Part shown: one piece after another, positions 32,089 through 40,888 of the stretch
Position numbering within the stretch: the stretch's first letter is position 1
Layout: every line of letters starts with the position of its first letter
Assembly (NCBI GenBank): GCA_037318855.1
Contig: CP134874.1
Location: forward strand, 4,279,001 to 4,343,000
Direction: 5' to 3'
Source: Candidatus Sedimenticola sp. (ex Thyasira tokunagai)
GTDB lineage: Bacteria > Pseudomonadota > Gammaproteobacteria > Chromatiales > Chromatiaceae
Length of the DNA stretch: 64,000 nt
Notes under the pieces: model-generated
The model's database searches: none
Seen by the model: the letters and a program-made list of their open reading frames with translations, nothing else
What the model was told of the DNA's origin: nothing
Made by a program: the position numbers and the translations under genes

Positions 32089-35000
32089 TTCGTATTTACC
32101 ACTTCTCTGCCACCACCCTCAAGCGTCTGCTGATTCTTGCGATCATCCTTGGCGGCATTGCAGTGGGCGTGGGACGGCTGCTGACCCCAAGCATCGCTGA
32201 CTACCGCGAGGAGATAGAACAGTGGACCAGCCAGACACTGGGCCAACGGGTAACCATCGGCACCCTTAAGGGGAGCTGGCAGGGTGCGGCGCCAAAGCTG
32301 ATACTCCACAATCTCGCCCTCTATAGCGAAGGCCTGTACGAGCCTCAGATACGATTCTCCGAAGTCCATATCGCCATCGGGCTGATCGAGAGCCTGCGCC
32401 AGGGTCGTCCCGCCCCCAGCAGAATCACCATCTACGCACCCAAGCTGAACATTACACGCCGAGAGGATGGCACTATCAGTGTTGCCGGTTTAAAGGAGAT
32501 CGATAACCAGGGTGACAGCAGTGGGGCGTTCCTGCTACCTCTGCGTATCGACGTGCAGCAGGGCGAAATCACCTGGCAGGATCTCGCCATTGATGCGCCA
32601 CCTCTGACCCTTACCGGTGTTGAGTTGAGCCTGCACAACGACGGTGACCGTCACCAGTTGAAGGGGAGCCTGGTGCTGCCTGGAAAACCCAGTGGTCGCC
32701 TCCAGCTTGCCGCCGACCTGCAAGGTCAACCGGGGCGCGGGGACGACTGGTCTGCCGACTTCTATTTCAGGGGCAGCGGACTTGACCTTACCCGGCTGCT
32801 CAACCGCCGCATTCCTGAAGAGTACCGTTTTGAACAGGGACTGGGCGACCTGGAGCTCTGGAGCCGATGGGAGAAGGGTCGAATGATGCGCCTGGAGGGA
32901 ACGGCGGATTGGCGGCAGTTTGGTCTAAGCCGCGCCATCAACGGTGGCAGTGAGATACGCAGCCTCGATTTTGATCGCCTGAGCGGTGCTTTTCACTGGC
33001 GACGGCAGCAGCGGGGATGGCGTATCGACCTGGCCGATGTAGAGATAAAGCGCCTCGGTTCAAGCTGGCCCAAGACCCGCTTCACCCTGGTAAAACGTCA
33101 AGGTGAGGAGGGAAAGCAGCAACTCACCGCCGGTACCAGCTTTGCCCGACTGGAAGATCTCAATGCGATCGCATGGTTACTACCCGCCGCTTCACCCGAG
33201 ATCAATGAAGCACTTCTGGAGATCCTCCCCCACGGAGATCTCCACGATATCCGCTTCCGTTTCCGCGAAACCGATGCCGACCCGAAATGGTCGGCAAGCG
33301 GCAAGGCAGGCTCTATTCTGATCCGCCCCTATAAGGGAGCGCCGGGAGTAGATAATCTCGCTTTCAACTGGTGGATGGATCAGAGCCAGGGCGGCCTGCA
33401 GCTGACATCGGAAAACACCGGCCTCCAGTTTCCCGGCCTGTTCAGAGCACCGCTAACCATCGGTAGACTCAGTGGCAGAGTCGATTGGCAGCAGCAAGGT
33501 GACGGCAGTTGGTGGTTGGAGGCAAAAAAGATCGCCGCCGACAACCACCACATCAGCACCGAAAGTCGACTGCGACTGCAGATCCCAGGCGTACCTGAAG
33601 AGTCGGTCTTTCTCGATCTGCAGACGGACTTTCACGACGGTGACGCCAGCGCCGTCTCCCACTATCTCCCTGCCGGTATTATGCCGCCCGGGGTGGTTGA
33701 GTGGCTCGACCGGAGCCTGCTTGGCGGCCATGTCACCGAGGGCAGTACTCTATTCAGGGGGAAGCTCAGAGACTTCCCCTTCGAGAAGGAGCCGAATGGA
33801 CGCTTCGAGGTCTTCTTTGCCATCGAGAATAGCGGCCTCGACTACCTGGAGGGATGGCCCAAACTGGAAAAACTATCCGCCAAGGTGCGCTTCCTTAACG
33901 GTCGTATGGACGCCTGGGCAGAAAGTGGCTACATCTTCGACAGTCGCATTCGCTCCCTTCATTGCGAAATAGAAGATCTCGCACACGGTAACAGGATGAG
34001 GCTGAATGGCGAAGCCGAAGGACCCTTCAGTGACAATCTGCGCCTGCTCCGCGAATCCCCGTTGAAGGATGATTTCGCCCCTCTGGTAGAAGGGGTTAGC
34101 GGTGAAGGAGAGGTGCGCCTGGCACTCGATATCTCCGTACCCTTCAACAGTGACCCGCTGAAACTCAACGGCAATCTGGTGTTCCAGGACAACCTTCTAC
34201 GCTTCGAGCGCCAGGATCTAACCCTGGAGCAAGCCGGCGGTAGCCTCTCTTTCGACCAGGACCACCTCTATACCGACAATCTCTCCGGTGAAATAATGGG
34301 GAGCAAGATAGCGCTCCAGGTGTCCACTCCAAAGGAGAACCAACGTGCCACACGCGTGGTGGCTAACGGCAAAATTCCCAGCCAGACACTGGCCAAACGT
34401 TTCCCGGGATTATCACTATTACGGCAACTGGATGGCGCTGCTGACTGGCAGCTGCAGGTCGATATTCCCCATTTAGCCGCCGGCCCGGATGCCCCCGTGC
34501 CGCTGGTGGTCAGCTCCAATCTTGTCGGCGTCACCGTTGACCTGCCTCAGCCCATTGCTAAACAGCCCCAACAATCACTCCCCTTTAAACTGAGCACCGA
34601 TCTCAGCAACAAGCCTCAGACACCGTTAAAAATCAGCTATGGCTCGCTGCTGGATGTCGCTCTGCTTCTCGACAGTCACGATCCCGACAACCTCAAACTC
34701 TTTGGCGGCGATATCCAACTCGGTGGTACACCGGCGCATCTCACGCAAAAGAGTGGATTGCATATTCAGGCAAAATTAGCGGAACTTACTCTGGACCCAT
34801 GGATGGAGCTGTTCAAGGCAGAGGGTGGTGGTGGCACCACACCACCAACGATTCGCCAACTCGACCTTGAACTGGGCCGCTTACTAATCAAAGGAGCTGA
34901 GTTCACCCCTTTCAAACTCTCCCTTAAAGAGAAGGGTGATCTGCTCAAGGGCAAAGTCACAAGCAACCGTCTCAAAGGTAAAATCGAAATACCTCAGAAT

Positions 35001-36188
35001 CCCCACGAGAAGCCTCTGCGCCTCGCCTTGGAGCGGATCAACATCGACTTCGACCCCGATGCCCTCCCGGAATCGGAAGATGAGGACGCCTCTACCGACA
35101 TCGACCCGGCCCAACTACCGGCAGTGGAAGCGGAGATAGATACTGTCTTTATCAACGGTAAATCCTTTGGTCCGCTGCAACTGATCTCCAAGCGGACAGA
35201 AGAGGGCTGGAATATCCAGTCGCTTACCCTTGAATCGCCGCGGCTGCAGCTCACTGCCAATGGTCACTGGAACAAGCTTGCACGGGGCGGACAGGAGACG
35301 GAAATTAATTTATCACTGGAGAGTCCCAAGCTGGGGCGGCTGCTGGAGGATCTCAAGTTTGCCAGAAACATTGACGACTCAGCAGCGGTTTTTGACGGCC
35401 GTATCTGGTGGCTGGAGAGCCCCTTTGGCTTCAACCGCCACCTGCTCAACGGCAGAGTGAGTATGCGTGTCGGTAAAGGCACTTTTCTCAACGTCAATCC
35501 AGGCGTTGGCCGCATCTTCGGCCTGCTTAATCTCGGCGCCCTGCAGAGACGACTAACCCTCGACTTCAGCGACGTGTTTGCTAAAGGGTTCGCCTTTGAT
35601 GGTATCGAGGGCGACTTTACCCTTGATGGGGGTGATGCCTACACCTCAAACTTCACCATCACCGGCCCCTCCGCCACCACCGACATCACCGGCCGCACCG
35701 GCCTTGCCAGTGAGGATTTTGATCAACTGGTGACAGTCACACCTCGCCTCTCATCTTCGATCACCATGGCCGGCGCCATTGCCGGTGGGCCGGTCGTGGG
35801 AGCGGCACTCTACTTGGCAGAGAAGGTGGTGGGTAAAAGCTTTGACCGGGCAAACAAGATCCAATATCTGGTTACCGGCCCATGGGATGACCCTATCCTT
35901 GAGCGAATGGCAACCAACCCGCCGGAGGTTAATGGAGAGCTGCCGGATGACCACCTGTTTAAGCGGCTTCGGAAAATTAATCCAGCCCCTTCATCTGAGG
36001 TGGAGGCTGAAGTGAAACGTCCGACAGCACCTGAAGTTGCTCCTAAAGTTGCTCCCGAGGAAGTCATTCCACCTGGCGATGGCAAGGAGAAGAAAAAGCC
36101 GGGCTTCGTCTCCCGCCTGCTGGATGCATTAAAGCCGGCTGAAAAACCTGATGAACATGACCCGTTAAGCGAAATCCCCGGCCACTAA
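32085..36188 (+). CDS. yhdP: YhdP-family inter-membrane lipid transport protein
   Basis: A 1367-residue AsmA-like protein anchored by one N-terminal membrane helix (about 10-32, LKRLLILAIILGGIAVGVGRLL). The body is a long series of beta-rich AsmA/DUF3971 repeats, ending in the conserved C-terminal region (about 1090-1290) with FGLLNLGALQRRLTLDFSDVF and a VTPRLSSSITMAGAIAGGPVVGAA block. The last 80 residues are a proline- and lysine-rich tail. YhdP, TamB and YdbH together carry phospholipids to the outer membrane in E. coli; this role is inferred by family. The order rng-yhdP-nit-tldD is conserved. Confidence 0.93.
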   Translation: MIRIYHFSATTLKRLLILAIILGGIAVGVGRLLTPSIADYREEIEQWTSQTLGQRVTIGTLKGSWQGAAPKLILHNLALYSEGLYEPQIRFSEVHIAIGLIESLRQGRPAPSRITIYAPKLNITRREDGTISVAGLKEIDNQGDSSGAFLLPLRIDVQQGEITWQDLAIDAPPLTLTGVELSLHNDGDRHQLKGSLVLPGKPSGRLQLAADLQGQPGRGDDWSADFYFRGSGLDLTRLLNRRIPEEYRFEQGLGDLELWSRWEKGRMMRLEGTADWRQFGLSRAINGGSEIRSLDFDRLSGAFHWRRQQRGWRIDLADVEIKRLGSSWPKTRFTLVKRQGEEGKQQLTAGTSFARLEDLNAIAWLLPAASPEINEALLEILPHGDLHDIRFRFRETDADPKWSASGKAGSILIRPYKGAPGVDNLAFNWWMDQSQGGLQLTSENTGLQFPGLFRAPLTIGRLSGRVDWQQQGDGSWWLEAKKIAADNHHISTESRLRLQIPGVPEESVFLDLQTDFHDGDASAVSHYLPAGIMPPGVVEWLDRSLLGGHVTEGSTLFRGKLRDFPFEKEPNGRFEVFFAIENSGLDYLEGWPKLEKLSAKVRFLNGRMDAWAESGYIFDSRIRSLHCEIEDLAHGNRMRLNGEAEGPFSDNLRLLRESPLKDDFAPLVEGVSGEGEVRLALDISVPFNSDPLKLNGNLVFQDNLLRFERQDLTLEQAGGSLSFDQDHLYTDNLSGEIMGSKIALQVSTPKENQRATRVVANGKIPSQTLAKRFPGLSLLRQLDGAADWQLQVDIPHLAAGPDAPVPLVVSSNLVGVTVDLPQPIAKQPQQSLPFKLSTDLSNKPQTPLKISYGSLLDVALLLDSHDPDNLKLFGGDIQLGGTPAHLTQKSGLHIQAKLAELTLDPWMELFKAEGGGGTTPPTIRQLDLELGRLLIKGAEFTPFKLSLKEKGDLLKGKVTSNRLKGKIEIPQNPHEKPLRLALERINIDFDPDALPESEDEDASTDIDPAQLPAVEAEIDTVFINGKSFGPLQLISKRTEEGWNIQSLTLESPRLQLTANGHWNKLARGGQETEINLSLESPKLGRLLEDLKFARNIDDSAAVFDGRIWWLESPFGFNRHLLNGRVSMRVGKGTFLNVNPGVGRIFGLLNLGALQRRLTLDFSDVFAKGFAFDGIEGDFTLDGGDAYTSNFTITGPSATTDITGRTGLASEDFDQLVTVTPRLSSSITMAGAIAGGPVVGAALYLAEKVVGKSFDRANKIQYLVTGPWDDPILERMATNPPEVNGELPDDHLFKRLRKINPAPSSEVEAEVKRPTAPEVAPKVAPEEVIPPGDGKEKKKPGFVSRLLDALKPAEKPDEHDPLSEIPGH

Positions 36189-36329
36189 AACCATTAGACA
36201 CCAAAGCCGTCGCCATCTGGTGGGAAATCCGGGTTAGTGCTATCCTCCCCACTCGCAATTGATATCGACCTTAGATTTATTGGATAGATAGCTCGACGAT
36301 ACCTATCACCCGGAGTAGCTGAAAACACC

Positions 36330-37160
36330 ATGAGCGCCCCCCATCGAAACATTGCCGCCATCCAGATGGCGACAAGCCCCAACGTCAGCGCTAACCTGCT
36401 GGAGGCAGAGCGGCTGATTGCAGAAGCAGTGGAGAATGACGCAGGACTGGTAGTCCTGCCGGAAAATTTTGCCTTTCTCGGAAAAAGACAGAGTGAACTC
36501 TGCTCACTGCGCGAAGCGGATAATGATGGTCCACTACAAGAGTTTCTCAGCCAACTGGCAAAACGCTATGACATCTGGCTGGTAGGGGGGACTGTTCCTC
36601 TGGAGGCTATGGATAACAGCAAGGTGCGCGCCTCCTGCCTGGTCTACGACTCAGACGGCGAGCGGGTGGCACGCTACGACAAAATCCACCTTTTCGATGT
36701 CAATCTGGTTGAGGCCAATGAGCGTTACGTAGAATCCTCCACCATTGAACCGGGAGATGAGGTCGTTGTGGTAGACACACCGTTCGGTAAACTGGGACTC
36801 GCCGTCTGTTACGACCTGCGCTTCCCGGAACTGTTCCGTGCACTACTGGACAAAGGGATGGAGATCGCCTGCCTGCCCGCCGCCTTCACGGCCATTACCG
36901 GCAAGGCCCACTGGGAGACACTGGTGCGTGCAAGGGCAATAGAGAATCTCTCTTACGTTGTTGCGGCTGCACAGGGTGGTTTTCATATGAACGGCCGTGA
37001 AACACACGGCCACAGCATGATCATTGACCCCTGGGGTAACATCCTTGAGCAACTGCCCAGCGGCACCGGCTCGGTAACCTGCAACGCTGACCTTGAGTAC
37101 CTTACCAGCACCCGCCGCAACTTTCCCACCATTGATCATCGCAAGATGCAGTGCAAGTGA
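36330..37160 (+). CDS. Nitrilase-superfamily carbon-nitrogen hydrolase (Nit-like)
   Basis: A 276-residue amidase of the Nit1/Nit2 type. The catalytic triad is visible: glutamate in VLPENFAFLG, lysine in RYDKIHLFDV and cysteine in LAVCYDLRFPELFR. The best-studied members hydrolyse deaminated glutathione or alpha-keto-omega-amidates as metabolite repair. In gammaproteobacteria this gene commonly sits between yhdP and tldD, as here. The substrate is inferred from the family. Confidence 0.92.
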   Translation: MSAPHRNIAAIQMATSPNVSANLLEAERLIAEAVENDAGLVVLPENFAFLGKRQSELCSLREADNDGPLQEFLSQLAKRYDIWLVGGTVPLEAMDNSKVRASCLVYDSDGERVARYDKIHLFDVNLVEANERYVESSTIEPGDEVVVVDTPFGKLGLAVCYDLRFPELFRALLDKGMEIACLPAAFTAITGKAHWETLVRARAIENLSYVVAAAQGGFHMNGRETHGHSMIIDPWGNILEQLPSGTGSVTCNADLEYLTSTRRNFPTIDHRKMQCK

Positions 37161-37190
37161 TTGCATCAATCTGCAGGGGGCGCCGCACTT

Positions 37191-37215
37191 GTAGGGGCGG
37201 CCCCCCTGCCGTAAT
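37191..37215. repeat. Single REP-like sequence
   Basis: GTAGGGGCGGCCCCCCTGCC followed by GTAAT, a diverged REP unit in the 178-base gap between the nitrilase-like gene and tldD. Confidence 0.5.
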
Positions 37216-37338
37216 GATCACTGTACACAACACCCCATCTCATCGACACAACCCCGCTTCGCGTGCGGTTGAAAGCAAGCAGTGACACCCGCATATTTTC
37301 ACCTAATCCCTTAAACAAACTGACAGATCCTGATTAAC

Positions 37339-38781
37339 ATGCCCGATACCCTTGATATTGCACGCCATACACTACTGGCCCCGGCCGATCTCAATGAGAG
37401 CCACCTGGAGCAGGTAATGGAGCAGCTCTTTGCCTCCCGACTGGATGCCGCCGACCTCTATTTTCAGGCCAGTCGTCTGGAGTCCTGGGTACTGGATGAG
37501 GGCATCATCAGAGAGGGCAACCATAATATTGAGCAGGGCGTGGGCGTACGTGCCATCAGCGGTGAAAAAACCGGATTTGCCTACACCGATGAGATCCACC
37601 TCTCCAGCCTGCTGGAGGCGGGTCGTACCGCCAGGGCTATCGCCCGCAGTGGTAGTCAACAGCGTATCCAGGTGCAGAGCAACCCGACACATCAGCCCCT
37701 GTATCAACCCATCAATCCCCTGGAGACCCTCAGCGAACAGGAGAAGGTTGATCTATTGAAACAGCTGGATGCTGAAGCACGCAAACAGGACTCCAGAGTG
37801 AAGCAGGTAACCGCCAGTCTGGTTGCCGCCCACGATGTTGTACTGGTCGCCGCCTCCGACGGCACTCTCAGCGGTGATGTTCGACCCCTGGTGCGCTGTA
37901 ACGTCCATGTTATCGTCGAAGAGAACGACCGCCGCGAGCAGGGATCCAGCGGTGGTGGTGCACGACAGGGGTTCCAGTTTTTTATCGATCAGGAACGTGC
38001 CCTCGGCTATGCCCGGGAGGCGGTGCGCCAAGCCCTGGTCAATCTGGAGGCGGTTGCCGCACCCGCCGGGGCCATGACCGTGGTATTGGGTTCAGGCTGG
38101 CCCGGCATCCTGCTGCATGAAGCTATTGGCCATGGCCTGGAGGGTGATTTCAATCGCAAGGGCACTTCCGCCTTCAGTGGACGTATCGGCGAACAGGTCG
38201 CCGCCGCCAACTGTACCGTGGTGGATGACGGCACCCTGCCGGGACGTCGCGGCTCCCTCACCATCGATGATGAGGGAACCCCTTCCCAAAATACGGTACT
38301 GATTGAGAACGGTATCCTCCGCGGCTACATGCAGGACAAACACAACGCCCACTTGATGGGAGTAAAGTCCACCGGCAACGGTCGCCGCGAGTCCTATGCA
38401 CACCTCCCCCTGCCGCGTATGACCAACACCTATATGCTGCCCGGGGAACATCCTCCCGAGGAGATTATCGCCTCGGTGGAAAAGGGTCTCTACGCCGCCA
38501 ACTTTGGTGGTGGCCAAGTGGATATCACCTCAGGCAAGTTTGTCTTCTCCGCCAACGAAGCCTACCTGATCGAGAACGGTCGCATCACCCAACCGGTGAA
38601 GGGCGCCACCCTTATCGGTAACGGCCCGGATGTGCTTACCCGCGTCAGCATGATAGGCAATGATCTGGAGCTGGACTCCGGCGTCGGCACCTGCGGCAAA
38701 GAGGGACAGAGCGTACCCGTGGGGGTAGGCCAGCCCACCCTAAAAATTGATGAGCTGACCGTAGGTGGCACCAGTGCCTGA
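37339..38781 (+). CDS. tldD: Metalloprotease TldD
   Basis: The zinc-protease subunit of the TldD-TldE heterodimer, which trims peptides such as microcin precursors and degrades the CcdA antitoxin in E. coli. It has 480 residues with the metal motif HEAIGHGLEGD (about 257-267). The C-terminal GGGQVDITSGKFVFSANEAYLIENG region is standard. pmbA follows directly; the gene yjgA, often between them in E. coli relatives, is absent at this locus. Confidence 0.96.
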   Translation: MPDTLDIARHTLLAPADLNESHLEQVMEQLFASRLDAADLYFQASRLESWVLDEGIIREGNHNIEQGVGVRAISGEKTGFAYTDEIHLSSLLEAGRTARAIARSGSQQRIQVQSNPTHQPLYQPINPLETLSEQEKVDLLKQLDAEARKQDSRVKQVTASLVAAHDVVLVAASDGTLSGDVRPLVRCNVHVIVEENDRREQGSSGGGARQGFQFFIDQERALGYAREAVRQALVNLEAVAAPAGAMTVVLGSGWPGILLHEAIGHGLEGDFNRKGTSAFSGRIGEQVAAANCTVVDDGTLPGRRGSLTIDDEGTPSQNTVLIENGILRGYMQDKHNAHLMGVKSTGNGRRESYAHLPLPRMTNTYMLPGEHPPEEIIASVEKGLYAANFGGGQVDITSGKFVFSANEAYLIENGRITQPVKGATLIGNGPDVLTRVSMIGNDLELDSGVGTCGKEGQSVPVGVGQPTLKIDELTVGGTSA

Positions 38782-38812
38782 TAGTAATAGAGAGATGAGC
38801 GAAGGCAACGAT

Positions 38813-40138
38813 ATGAAAGAGCGTCAGGCAAAACTGGAGCAGATGGTTAATGACCTGCTGAACGAGGCAAAAAAGCAGGGTGCAAGTGCGGCTGAAGCGG
38901 CTGTATCAAGTGACTCCGGCCTCTCCGTCGACGTCCGACTGGAAGATGTAGAGACTATTGAGCACACCCGCGACCAGGGGCTCGGGGTGAGTGTCTACTT
39001 TGGTCAGAGAAAGGGCTCCGCCAGCACATCCGACTTCAGCCCGGAGGCGATTCACGATACCGTCAAAGCCGCCTGCAATATCGCCCGCTACACCAGTGAG
39101 GATGAGTTTAGCGGATTGGCCGATGCCGAGCTGATGGCCACTGAGACACCCGACCTGGATCTCTACCACCCGTGGGAGGTCGATGCAGAGAGGGCGATTG
39201 AACTCGGCATCGAGTGTGAAGCAGCGGCACTCGGCTGTGACGAGCGCATCACCAATTCGGAAGGCGCCGGTATCAACAGTCATAACGGCCTTCAGGTCTA
39301 CGGTAACAGCCACGGCTTTATCGGTGGCTTTCCCAGCAGCCGACACAGCATCAGCTGCTCGGTAATCGGCCAACAGGGTGACGCCATGCAGCGTGACTAC
39401 TGGTACACCTCCAGCCGCAACGCCGAGGGATTGGAGTCTACGACAGATGTAGGGCGTAAGGCAGGTGAGAGAACCCTGGCCCGTCTCGGTGCCCGACAGA
39501 TCAAGACTCAGGAGGCGCCGGTGATATTCCAGGCCGATGTCGCAAGCAGCCTGCTGCGCGGACTGACCGGCGCGATTAGCGGTTCCAGCATCTACCGCCA
39601 GGCCAGTTTTCTCCTCGACCACCTGGAGAAGCAGATATTTCCGGAGTTTGTACATATCCACGAAAACCCGCTGCTGCCGGGCGGCCTGGCCAGCTCACCT
39701 TTCGACAACGAAGGTGTCGCCACCCGCGCCAGAAGCATTGTCGAAAACGGTGTACTCCAGAGCTATATTCTTGGCAGCTACTCCGCCCGCAAGCTGGGTA
39801 TGCAGACCACAGGCAACGCCGGTGGTGTGCGCAACCTCACTATCGATTCTGGTGACCTCGACCTCAATGACCTGCTGCAGCAGATGGGCAGCGGCCTACT
39901 GGTGACGGAGATGATGGGGCAGGGGCTAAACACCGTCACCGGCGACTACTCCCGTGGTGCCACAGGGTTTTGGGTGGAGAACGGAGAGATCCAGTACCCG
40001 GTGGAAGAGATCACCATCGCCGGCAATATGAAACAGATGTTTACCCAACTGGCAGCCGTCGGCCGAGATATCGATCCCCGCGGCAGTATCCGCACCGGCT
40101 CTTGGCTGATTGAGTCGATGACTATAGCCGGGGGGTGA
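38813..40138 (+). CDS. pmbA: TldE/PmbA peptidase partner subunit
   Basis: The non-catalytic partner of TldD in the hollow heterodimeric protease. It has 441 residues from the ATG at 38813 (GAAGG seven bases before); an upstream ATG at 38795 and GTG at 38765 are possible. PmbA blocks are clear: VDVRLEDVETIEHTRDQGLGV, ENPLLPGGLASSPFDNEGV and GNAGGVRNLTIDSG. No HExxxH motif, as expected. The stop is followed immediately by REP sequences and a convergent REP transposase. Confidence 0.94.
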   Translation: MKERQAKLEQMVNDLLNEAKKQGASAAEAAVSSDSGLSVDVRLEDVETIEHTRDQGLGVSVYFGQRKGSASTSDFSPEAIHDTVKAACNIARYTSEDEFSGLADAELMATETPDLDLYHPWEVDAERAIELGIECEAAALGCDERITNSEGAGINSHNGLQVYGNSHGFIGGFPSSRHSISCSVIGQQGDAMQRDYWYTSSRNAEGLESTTDVGRKAGERTLARLGARQIKTQEAPVIFQADVASSLLRGLTGAISGSSIYRQASFLLDHLEKQIFPEFVHIHENPLLPGGLASSPFDNEGVATRARSIVENGVLQSYILGSYSARKLGMQTTGNAGGVRNLTIDSGDLDLNDLLQQMGSGLLVTEMMGQGLNTVTGDYSRGATGFWVENGEIQYPVEEITIAGNMKQMFTQLAAVGRDIDPRGSIRTGSWLIESMTIAGG

Positions 40139-40141
40139 TCT

Positions 40142-40166
40142 GTAGGAGCCCCGCCCCCGGGGCGAT
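40142..40166. repeat. REP sequence beside RAYT
   Basis: GTAGGAGCCCCGCCCCCGGG followed by GCGAT. Together with GTAGGTGCCGGCCCTTGCC on the other strand (40206-40224), which enters the transposase 3' end, it forms an inverted REP pair downstream of the transposase. Confidence 0.75.
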
Positions 40167-40219
40167 GAAATGGAGCAAAGCCTGTGCAACATTGACCGCA
40201 GCAAGGCAAGGGCCGGCAC

Positions 40220-40663
40220 CTACAACCATGCAGCATCCCAGTGTGGGTAATCACCCACCCGGTCAGCCAGTCCGGCCCTCATAGGGTTTGCAACAACATA
40301 CCGCGCCACCCCAATGATATCCTCCTCTCTGCGTAGGGCATGATCATGAAAACCTGCTTGCCAAACCCCTCCACCCAGATGACGAGCTGAAACACTTTTA
40401 ACCGCTGCAACAACGCGCGAAAGCTCTTGCTGATCACCTAGCTCCATCAGCCAATGCAGATGGTCCGGCATTACTACAAAGGCTAGCGTCTTCGCATGTG
40501 ATCGCCGTTCAGCTTCACGCAACACCAGAATAAGAGAACGCGCAGCAGAAAACGCCTTGAATATGGGTGCCCTACCATGGGTAACAGTGGTGATCAGATA
40601 TATACGTCCAGGTTCCGATGCCCGACCATTGCGTAGATCACCCGCGTGAGGTTTCCTTTCCAT
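40220..40663 (-). CDS. REP-associated tyrosine transposase (RAYT)
   Basis: A 147-residue Y1/HUH-type protein. The HUH motif is PDHLHWLM (about residue 70) and the catalytic tyrosine is expected in the GVARYVVANPMRAGL helix (about 122-136). RAYTs are domesticated relatives of IS200/IS605 transposases that act on REP palindromes and are normally single-copy per genome. Here REP units flank it on both sides, as expected for an active or recently active pair. Confidence 0.92.
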   Translation of the reverse strand: MERKPHAGDLRNGRASEPGRIYLITTVTHGRAPIFKAFSAARSLILVLREAERRSHAKTLAFVVMPDHLHWLMELGDQQELSRVVAAVKSVSARHLGGGVWQAGFHDHALRREEDIIGVARYVVANPMRAGLADRVGDYPHWDAAWL

Positions 40664-40740
40664 GGATACGAACCTGAGTGCGTAAAAAAGCCCCCCATAC
40701 TACCAAAGCGGTGAGCACTATTAGAGCCTGTGCAACATCC

Positions 40741-40826
40741 ATCGCGGCGAGGGCGCCGCTCCTACAAAAAACCAAATACAGCTAAATACACCGAAAGCTG
40801 TAGGAGCCCCGCCCCCCCGGGGCGAT
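40741..40826. repeat. Inverted REP pair upstream of RAYT
   Basis: The unit at 40741-40765 (read on the minus strand GTAGGAGCGGCGCCCTCGCC followed by GCGAT) and the opposite-strand unit at 40800-40826 (GTAGGAGCCCCGCCCCCCCG, then GCGAT) form a head-to-head pair in the gap between the transposase and adk. Confidence 0.75.
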
Positions 40827-40888
40827 GGATTGAAGCAGGGCCTATGCGACAGCTACTAGACTCTGAAAACCAGGTAGCCGTTTGATCA

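Noticed and set aside
38906..39661. 251-codon minus-strand ORF
   Set aside because: Shadow of pmbA.
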